A DNA stretch of 64,000 nt, from assembly GCA_033032175.1 (NCBI GenBank), contig CM065321.1:14840501-14904500 (forward strand), in the 5' to 3' direction. The notes beneath the pieces were generated by a model, which saw only the letters and a list, made by a program, of their open reading frames with translations, was not told the origin of the DNA and made no database searches. The stretch's first letter is position 1. Each line of letters opens with the position of its first letter. Below are positions 1 to 10,000 of the stretch, one piece after another. This DNA comes from Saturnia japonica (Eukaryota; Arthropoda; Insecta; Lepidoptera; Saturniidae). Made by a program: the position numbers and the translations under genes.

Positions 1-335
1 AAAACAATTTATAAAATTTTTATTTGTCTGTCTGTCTGTTTCTTCCCGGTAATCTCCGAAACGGTAGGACTGATTTAGTCAGGACTTTCACTGGCAGATA
101 GCTGATGTTATATGGAGTAACTTAGGCTACTTTTATTTTAGAAATAGCTATAGGGTTCTGCGTAAATAAAATAAAACTTGTCATGGGAATCAATGCGGGC
201 GCTTGGTTTACGTTGAGTAAACCATAAGAAATATATCATATTAATGAACTACATAATTATAAAGATTAAAAGATGCCCGTAGGCCTGATCGAAGGCATTC
301 TGTAGTAAACGCGAGCGCCGCCGCGGGCACAGCTA
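1..335 (+). mobile_element. Helitron-like element, 3' part (cut by window edge)
   Basis: The segment starts with a TGTCTGTCTGTCTG run and an 'aatctccgaaac' block and ends in 'cgggcacagctagt'. This is the usual 3' end (CTAG followed by T) of small non-autonomous Helitron-like elements of Lepidoptera. The 5' end lies left of the window. No coding sequence was seen. Confidence 0.5.
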
Positions 336-1099
336 GTTCTGAATAACTTTGAACGTCTTCAGGAGCTTGCACTCCGTCACTTCGTTCTAAACATATAATG
401 AAAAATACAGCTTTTAACATAGTAATAGTATAATAATTTCCTTTTTTTTATGTAATTTATACCTAATATTTCATATTCAGTTTTCAACGCGACGCGCTGA
501 AAATTTAAAACACAATGCGTTTTGTTTCAGTAATTCAACGACAAACACTTGCAATAGTTACAGAACAAAACGCAACCCGTTCATTCATTTTAAAAAACAA
601 GCACTTTTTCTGCGTAATGATTTCAAATGTTAATGAAAACTTAAAGGGTTTCATATAAACATGGCGCAATAGATTTAAACTAACGGAGACTTTAATTTTA
701 ATGGAACATTAACAAATGGAGAGCTAATGACGACTTTCTGGCAACTGACTGTTAAAGACATAATGCATTTCTAATCCAAATTTCACAGCAGTTTGATTCT
801 TTTTATGAGAGCTCAAGCTTATTTGGCACTATTGTGTCTTCTCTAATGCTTAGTTTAAGCAGCCTTTTTCTGTAATTCACTTTTTTTTCATAGCAGACAA
901 TATAAAATTCATAGTTTTATTTGAATTACTACTTAACGTCTTTGGATTTTTACAACTAAATTAGTGTTCTTTCTCAGTTATTTTTACTACATTCTTTATT
1001 AGCAGTAACTTTCTCTTGAATGAAAAATCAAACTACAAATCTAAAATTAACCATTTGTCATTTCTACAAGTATTAATCAATAATATTTTAAACATTAAG
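336..1099. other. Intron of gene 1, no gene seen
   Basis: This is intron upstream of the first visible exon of gene 1. From about 755 onward it aligns with the corresponding intron of gene 2 (about 24840-25140). The part before that has no recognisable coding or repeat structure beyond AT-rich sequence. Confidence 0.6.
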
Positions 1100-4000
1100 G
1101 AGTCTCATGTTGGAATGGAATTGGCAAATGTACTCGCGGGCAATGATACTGCTCTCAATATAACCATAGCCGATTTATGTTCACCATACAATCCACCAGT
1201 TCCCGACTTCAGTGCACCTGGACGACGGATCAGTGATGTCAGTAAGTTTTTGTTTCCTTCAGAAATCTATACAGCTATTGATAATATAACTAGTCTGGCC
1301 ATAAATACTGTTACATAAAAAGTTATCCTTTTTTCAACTTTCTAATTATTTTGAATTTGGAACAAGTATATTATTTTTTCCTGCTCATTATCAAATTATA
1401 ATATAGAATGGGGTGTTAAAGAAAATAGGATTGCAGTGATCGCCTTGCACAAAATGAGTATGGAGCCGTCGGTCATATTCCAGACACTTCAAAAGCTTGG
1501 TATCAGCCGTATGTTCGTATATCGTACTATCAACAGATATAACAACACTTCCTCTGTCGAAGACCAGAAAATATCGGGGCGGCCGCGTGCTGTTAAAGCT
1601 ATTAAAGCTAGAATTCGTCGAAAACCCATTAGGAAGCAAAAAATCTTATCGCGAGAAATTAAGATTCCCGCTAGGACTCTGTCGCGTATTATAAAACAAA
1701 ACTTGAAGCTCGGTGCTTATCGTCGATATACAGGACATGCTTTAAATCAATTTTTACAATTAAAGAGAGTGGATCGATCAAAACGCCTTCTGTCTTGATA
1801 CGCAGGTGAAAGGCACAGAAATATCCTCTTTACCAATGAACAATTTTTCACGATTGAAGAACACTACAATAAACAAAATGATAAAGTGTACGCATACAGT
1901 TCTAAAGAAGCTGCTCAAGCGGTCAGAAAGGTACACCGTGGTCATCATCCTGCGTTAGTGATGGTTTGGTGGGGCGTGTCTTATCAAGGAGTCACAAAAG
2001 GACAGTTTTGTGAAAAAGGAGTGAAAACTTCAGCCAAAGTGTATCAAGATACAGTCTTGGATCATGTTTTGAAACCTCTCAGCAATACACTTTTTAAAAA
2101 TATACCGTGGACTTTCCAGCAGGACTCTGCACCAGGTCTCAAGGCGCGAACTACCCAAGCCTGGCTTGAAACCAACGTTCCGGACTTTATAAGAGCTGAA
2201 GACTGGTCCTCGTCTAGCCCAGACCTCTACCCTTTTGACTTCAAATTATGGTCAGTTTTAGAGGACATGGCCTGCTCTACACGACACGGCGACATTGAGT
2301 CTTTAAAAAATCTGTGGTGCAAGCAGTGACGAAATTTCCCTAGGTAACAGTGCGTAATCCATATATTCGTGGCCAAACAGATTAAAGGCCTGTATAAAAG
2401 CCTAAGGTGGCTATTTCGAATATAATTTTTTTTTTTGCTGAGACTAATAAATGTAGTAAAATAATTTAGTAATTTGCTGTAAGTAACAAATGTAGGTATA
2501 AATTTTAATAATATTACATTACTACATTTTTTTTAAATGCATTTTCATTTGTAACAGAACTTATGGCCGGACTAGGTATTATCTATTAACCATTGAAAAT
2601 CCTATGGATTCACGTTCAACGAATTCGAAAATATCGATAGATATAAACATTTAAATAGAAAAATATTACGTGCACTTAATGTACCACCTCCATGATCTAA
2701 CAGTATATTTTCTAGATAAAGGAGGTGGTAACTAAGGTACTTGCATCGTGTGGGTCGTGTCATACCTGGATCAAATGTAAGCAGAATCTATACTAATATT
2801 ATAAAGCTGAAGAGTTTGTTTGTTTGTTTGGTTGAACGTAATCTCCGGAACTACTGGTTCGATTATGAAAATTATATTAGTGTTGGATTTATCCAAGAAG
2901 GCTAAAACATAACATAGCATAAATAACATCACGCTACGACCAACAGGAGCGTGTAGCGGAGCATCAATGAAAAATGTTGCAAAACATTAGAAAATTTATT
3001 CCTTTGAGAGCTTCCATTGCGTGCGCTGCGTAAATGGTTAAAGATACACCATTATCATTTGAAACGAAATTATTACTCGTAAAAAGTTGTAAAAAAAAAC
3101 TCCGTAATAGCATATGTCTATATTTTAAGGTTGACTCAATATAAACTTTTAATGGCAATAATTTTTTTCTAAAATAATGCATTACTTGCAAAGGTGTTTT
3201 TATAAACATGGTATCAATCCTTATCGAAATGAATACGTTTAAGTATTTAACTTTGAATAAAATTTCGTTTTACATAATTTGATTTTAATGAATACCTTAG
3301 AAGATATCACAGTTTTAGTATAACTGCACAGCAAAGTAATGATAAAGTACCTCGTGTGGAGAGCGGAGGATGAACGGTTCTCAAATGGTTCATAGAAAAA
3401 ATAAAGAAAGTTTCAGCTACTTTTTTTTTTTTTTTTTTTTTAAGTTTTTGGGTGGGGTAATGAACCCCACCCCCCGAAAAGTCTCTAACATAATCAGAGA
3501 AAGATATTCTAATTAATTATTCGATACTCTTATTATATAAACCCCCACATTCTCTCCTACGACTATTTAGTGCTGGTCCCTACTCCTAGTTACCCGTTTT
3601 TATTTATTAACTATAGCCCCTTTCTTTCTCTACACTGACTTTTAAATATTATTCCCTAAACCTAATTTCCCATTTTTTTTATTCCTTTATTAAAAACAAA
3701 GCTTGCAATAATATGATTACAAAATCAACTTACATGTCAAAAATAATAACAATTAAATAATAATAATTAACATCATTTGTAAAATTTTGTTTACAATTCT
3801 ATATAACACAGTTTCCTTACTATCTATTTACACTAGTTCACACATAAATCTATTTAATTTAACAGTCATATAAACTATCTAGTAACAAACTTGACAAAAA
3901 TTTTACCTGTCTATTTGTTACGTTTACAGGCAATCTTAACAATTTTTTCTATGAAATTTAAAAATATGCCCCTCACATCATCTTCGACCATCATGGTATG

Positions 4001-7000
4001 CAGCAAATCCCTCTCAATCCTGCAACCTAGCCTGGACTCAAGGTCAAACCTGGACGAGCCGAAACGTGGACAATCTATAATGAGATGGAAGATTGTCTCG
4101 GCCGTATCCGGGTCGCACTCACACGCGGGACTGTCCTTTATCTTGAAGCGGTACAGGTACGCCGCGAAGCCCCCATGGCCTGTAAAAGCCTGGACATGGG
4201 CGGGTAACAAATTTGCCTTCCTCAACACCCGATGGGCGTCTGCCACATTGGGGAAGAAGGCCCGCGTCACCTTACCCGTGTCAGAGGACTCGTAGCGCGC
4301 CTGCCACTTAAGGACAGTCTCCTCTCGTATGATTTTCTTTGTATATGACACCGGGTACTGATCATAGTCAGCTGCGGTCTTCTTGTGGGTGGCCCGCTTC
4401 GCCAACACATCAGCACGTTCGTTACCGACAGTGCCGACGTGAGCACGCACCCAGTACAAGTGCACCACTCGCCCCTCCGCTCTAATAGCACGAATCGCCG
4501 TCTGCGTCACGAGAGCCAGATGGTGAGGCGGGACTGGGTTAGCCAGCATCTCCAGTGACGATTTAGAGTCACTGTAAATACTGACCTCTCCGTCACCAGC
4601 CTTATGGACCATCTGTATCGCTCTGTGCAACGCATACAGCTCGGCTTGAAAGACGGAGCAGAAGGGCTCAAGACGAAACGTGGAGAACCTGGTCTCACGT
4701 CCTTCCTTGAACCAAGTCACAGCGGCTCCCACTCCACCGTCGATCTTACTGCCGTCAGTGAAGATCCCGGAGCCGCCGGACTCAGGGAGGACATCTAGGC
4801 TCTCGTACGCTTCCCCAACACAATGCACTGGATGCGGATAGTCAATGAAGCTTACCGGCCGCTCCAACACACGGTCAACCACGACCTCGTCCAGTTGCAA
4901 TCGTCAGTTTCAGCTCCTTTAGAACTGCATTAAAGGTGCCTACGACCCAGTCTCTCTAACCCTCTCTCTGTCTCTTATGTGACGCAGACCAAGTTGCGCA
5001 GGTCAGCTATTATTCACTCTTTCACTTGTATGAGTTTAATTTTTTTTATTATAAAAAGTATGAAGCAAACAGGCTGTTCACCCATTTTTAAGTGGATACT
5101 ACGGCCCATTTTTTTTTTTTTTTTTTTTATCGTGGGGAAATCCTGCATCAGATCCGCCTCCAGAGCTGGGCCGCTCAAGGGAGGGGTATGTCGGACTCTT
5201 ACTGACTAAAACCCCACGGTGTCCTTCTCGCACCTGTTGTTGGCCGGGGAGCAGGAAATGCTTGCGCATGTCATCCGCTCGACCCGGCAGGTGTGGCCCT
5301 ATCCCGGGGCCCCGTCACGGTCGAAGGCAATCGGCACCTCCAACGAGCCTCGGAGGGCGCACGAACACCAGTGCGCCTCCTCCATCTCGGGCCTGCATTT
5401 ACGCGGTGACGGGTAATCTTGATTAAAGCATACAAACATTCACTCTATTTTCATAATAGAAAACAATATTTATATTTAGATAAAGTTATTATAAAAAAAA
5501 GTGTAGAATTTTTCTTCGCTCTGGAATATATTTGTTATAAAACTTTTGTTTTCAGAATGCCAGGAATATTTTTGGAATATAAAATATGAGAAGGAAAAAT
5601 ATCGTAGGGAATCACTCTGTGAGTATTTTTGAGTCCCATACTTATCACCTCTTTTTTAGTTACCTTCATGCTAGTGAAGTATTGTTAAGAATTAGTGGCG
5701 ATTACCGGGAGATTATCATTTATAATTAAACCATGTAACATTGTGGTTTACAAAAATAATAATCATAACAATTATAAATACAATACGCATAACCAATTGT
5801 GGACGTCGTCAGTAAGACCAATCAAGTTTTCATGTGAGCCGTTGTAACGTGTAAGAGGCACACCTCAACAATGTGTGGCACACTGTCTGTCGCTCATTCA
5901 AAGTCTAATTAAGCTTACATCAATGGTATCTAGTGAATTCTACCTTTTTCAATTTAGTGCCTGGGTTGAGGTGACACCTTTCCTCACTAGATTTGAAATT
6001 TTGCCAAGATATGATCTGTCGACTTACTCCAACATCATTCTGGCCTCCAAACCTATCACAGCGACACCATGTCGCTGAATGTATATCAGCTGATCTCAAA
6101 AGCAACCTAAACCAGTATCAAAAATATTTCAGAATGGGTAGGGGGAACGGGATCTAGTCTAACACAATTGCCCTATCACCCTCCTATTGCTAGTTCTTGA
6201 TTGACTGTTAAGAAGCAAAAATATAGTGAAACTAAATTTCTAAATTTTAAAGCAGGAATCCAAAATTCGTATTTAGTTAATCTGTGTAATATACAAGTTA
6301 CCACGTCACAAATTTCGACAGGTTCTTATTAGCCTGATGTCCTCGTTTTCGCTCAATACGTTTTTCATTGAGAAATAATCTAATCCGTGCTACAAAACGC
6401 ATTCCATAATTCCGGGTTTGAATCCCCTTGAAGTAAACATTTTTTTAACAGCCAACAAACCTTGGTCTAAGAAATAAGAGTGTTGCTTCTAATCTGTTTA
6501 ATTTATGAAATTTTATATTGTCAGGTATTTTCTTAGAACGATATCGTATCGGAATAGCCGCTACTGTGGCAGGAGGTAGGAAGGCGATATCCGGAGAATT
6601 CCCTCATATGGTTAGTTATTACCCACATGTTTAATCTATTGTAACCTGATACTTATCCATACTCACGTTAGTTTAAGCTCGAAGTGGTAGCGATAATGGC
6701 ACACTAAAACCAGAAAAGGCTAAGGGCTAATCATGTAGTTCTACAATTATTCTAACCAAATGCATTTTTATGGTTGTAAACTACTGAAAAAATATATTGT
6801 CTATCAGGGCGCCATAGGGTGGAAAGGAATAAACGGAGAGTGGCAATTCAAGTGTGGAAGTTCACTCATCAGTCCAAAGTTTGTTCTGACCGCAGCACAC
6901 TGCACTAGAGCATCTGACAGTGACACGACACTCGCTGATCCTGTCCCGAAAATCGTTCGACTTAGTCTCCAGAACATTTTGCCTTTTACCAATGTAACAA

Positions 7001-10000
7001 GGGTAAGAATTGATCACATTTATTTTGACATATTTTTTCTTAATCATGCTTTGGCAGAGTAGAATTTTAGCAGAGGGCAAGTTAATTTAATAACATCTGC
7101 ATCTGCAATTGTTTCAAATGATCACTGTTCAAGTTTACAAATGTAGCAAGTATCCACCGGTACCTTAGGAGTGTTTTCAATGCGATGTGTTCCTTAACAG
7201 ATTTTCTGTATAATTTTCATTAGTCTCGATTTTTTTTGTTTTTTCTGTCGCCCTGAATAAGGAATATTTAGGCCAATAATAGCATAATTTAATAATTATC
7301 TAATATTTTAATTATTGAAATATATTCATGCTATCTCTAATATTGAATGTCAAATGTTTGAATGTTTTATTTTAAATATAGCTGCAGACATTATCCGTAT
7401 TGATCTGTTTTAGTTCACAGGACGGTTTGACTTTAATATATTCAATATTATAAGCCACCCGGAGTACAAATCTCCAAGAAAATATTACGATATTGCATTA
7501 ATAGAACTGGAAAGTGAAGTGGAATTTTCTCAGCTGGTACGACCGTCCTGCCTTTGGGGTCATTCGGACATAAATAAGCTCGGAGCTGTAGCCACATTGA
7601 CTGGTTGGGGTGTTTTAACCGAAGGTAAATTGTTTCCAATACTTAAACAAATTTCAAATAGAAGCGATTAAAAATAATGAAAAAATAGGGATGGTGGTCA
7701 TGGTATCAGCGTGGCATGGGGTTCTTTACTAAATCTCCGGCAAAGACCCGGCTGCCACAGCCAACGAACATTAGCGCTGGCAACATATAACACGCACACA
7801 ATGTGGACTGGCAAAAAGATAATAAAACTGGAGGATGAATTGAGCAAACTACGATAGGATTTCATAGGGTAATCAGAAGTCCGAAGGGAGACAGAGGAGA
7901 CTTTAATCCCAAATCCGGTAATTTGCTCTATTTCCGGGAGGATGTTCAACAGTCCCAAGGAGGTGTCCCGTTTATTGTCCACGAATCTATTGTGAACAAC
8001 GTAGTGATGATTGAGAGTGTATCGAATAGGGTATGATGCCTTATAATCAGAATATCCAAACGAATATTCTTGGAAGGCGCCCTCAGACGGTGATGTGGAG
8101 ACTATGTATTGTATAAAGATATTTCTATGGTCATACACACTTTACAATGCCATTTTATTTGCCATGGGGAATTTTAGCGAAAAACCTGGAAAACGAACAT
8201 GAACAAGACGAAGATTATGTCAAACGATCATGTAGCGCAAACTCCCGTTAAGATCTTTAGTCTACCCTGTGCTTGAAATTGTCGATGATTATGTATGTAC
8301 CTGGAACAAACTATCCAGTTAGATAGATCCAACTTCGAGAGAGAGAGGTCAATAGTGGAATCTATCTCGACTGGGCAGTGTTTGGGAAGCTAATTTATAT
8401 CTTCTCGTCCAAGATACTGCAGTATCTTAAAAATGAAGTTTTTGACCAGTGATAGCATAATATGGTGCTGAGACATGATCGCTATCTATGGGCCTCATAA
8501 GAAAGCTCAAGGTCACTCAAATGGCAATTAAGAGGGCTATGCTTGGAGTTTCTCACCAAAAATATCCCATTCATTATTATTTATTATGCTAAATGGGGGC
8601 TCTGCAAGTTTATACAATCCTTTATTACTGCGACCAACGAGATCTTCTATGATCGCCCCAAAAAAATAATATATAATAATATTGCATGCGCAGAGAGAAA
8701 GTCACTTTCATATATCACTAACATTCAAATAATGATCCACCCTATAGTAACCTTTTGACAGTAAAACCCGCTTGACATGGTCCTTGAACATATCGTCCGG
8801 CAAATCTACTTGTGCATAGGTTTCTTATTATAGAACCTAATACTATTATCTAAAAAACTTTCATTGGTCTTATTAAATCTAAAATATGGTACGACTAATT
8901 TGTCTATTTCTAATATTAAAATTGTACCAAATTTTGACAAAATCTTGCTTGTCAATGTTATTAAATTAATTAATACGTAAATCAACAAAAAAAAAATCAA
9001 CGGCTGGTCTAATTCTAAATCAAGTTTTTATATTGATAAGAAAATGTATAGATTTGATTATCTGATGAATTTTGCAATTGGTACCAAATTCAAACACAAA
9101 AATGATAAAGTTTCCCTACACAGGTAGTCTTGACATATCACCAGAACTCCAAGCAGCTGTACTGGACATAATAGATGCTGATAAATGCGCACAATATCTA
9201 CGAAATTGGTGCAACAGAAATTGGTGTGGTTTAAAGGACCACCAGTTTTGCGCTGGCAAATTGGCAGGAGGCGTTGACGCATGTCAGGTATGTAATTAAA
9301 AAATTGTATTATATGTCTGATCAGAAAATGATCTAAGCGTTTAATTTATACCATGTTCCCTGTATTAAATTTCCATAATATCTTGAATATTGTGTGAATC
9401 CTAAAATATTTTTAAAATACCTGTATTCTGCTCTGCTAAGGAAAAAATTACTGTAACTGTATATCTATCTATATTAAATGTGTAGTTCTATCTGTACAAG
9501 TAGTTTTTTTTTTAATTTCCTTATTGATATCTCTTGTAAAAGACGAAGATGACAAAAATGTTTTTTATCTCTTTGAATATCCATATTTAGTTCAAAAACG
9601 GCTTGATCGATTTGTATATATTTTTTCTACATTAATATCGGCTGGTTTCAACAAACATCAGATAATATGTTTACTCCGATTAAGACATATTTTTTAATAA
9701 GTACTATCTTTAACTTAAGAAAGATATCGGATTCCCTCTTATCTACCTAAGCTATATGTTATGAATATATTTTATGTAGATACGACAATAGGTTATTAAA
9801 AAAAGAGTAAGTAACTTTAGTGCCTTAGACATCGGTTAGATAAATTATTGAAAACGACCGTATGTCTTTACTCAACAAGAGAATGCGGATTCTGCGAAAG
9901 TGCGGACGATACGCGAGAAGTATATCATGTCATTCCATCTATCTATGTCTCTTCTTTAAATATATATTAAAAACATAACTGATCGATGTCTGTACATAGA

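Larger units (their letters stand above)
2787..5009 (+). mobile_element. Lep1-type Helitron-like element, interrupted by an R1-clade LINE
   Basis: It begins TCTATACTAATATTATAAA and ends near 'ggtcagctat', a decayed form of the 3' 'cagctag' seen in the gene 2 copy (26941-27669). Insertion lies between A and T, as for Helitrons. The R1-clade LINE at 3419-4905 splits it. Presence at the same intron position in genes 1 and 2 shows it was there before the genes duplicated. Confidence 0.6.

Noticed and set aside
3891..4295. 134-codon plus-strand ORF and others opposite 3911-4900
   Set aside because: Antisense shadows of the RNase H ORF, which has the conserved catalytic residues on the minus strand.
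7414..7418. Alternative acceptor 'cacag' at 7420 for the Asp exon of gene 1
   Set aside because: Using it would break the phase; 'tttag' at 7413 keeps frame and the gene 2 equivalent (30070) behaves the same way.
7698..8138. 146-codon minus-strand ORF
   Set aside because: Antisense shadow of the RTE endonuclease fragment on the plus strand.
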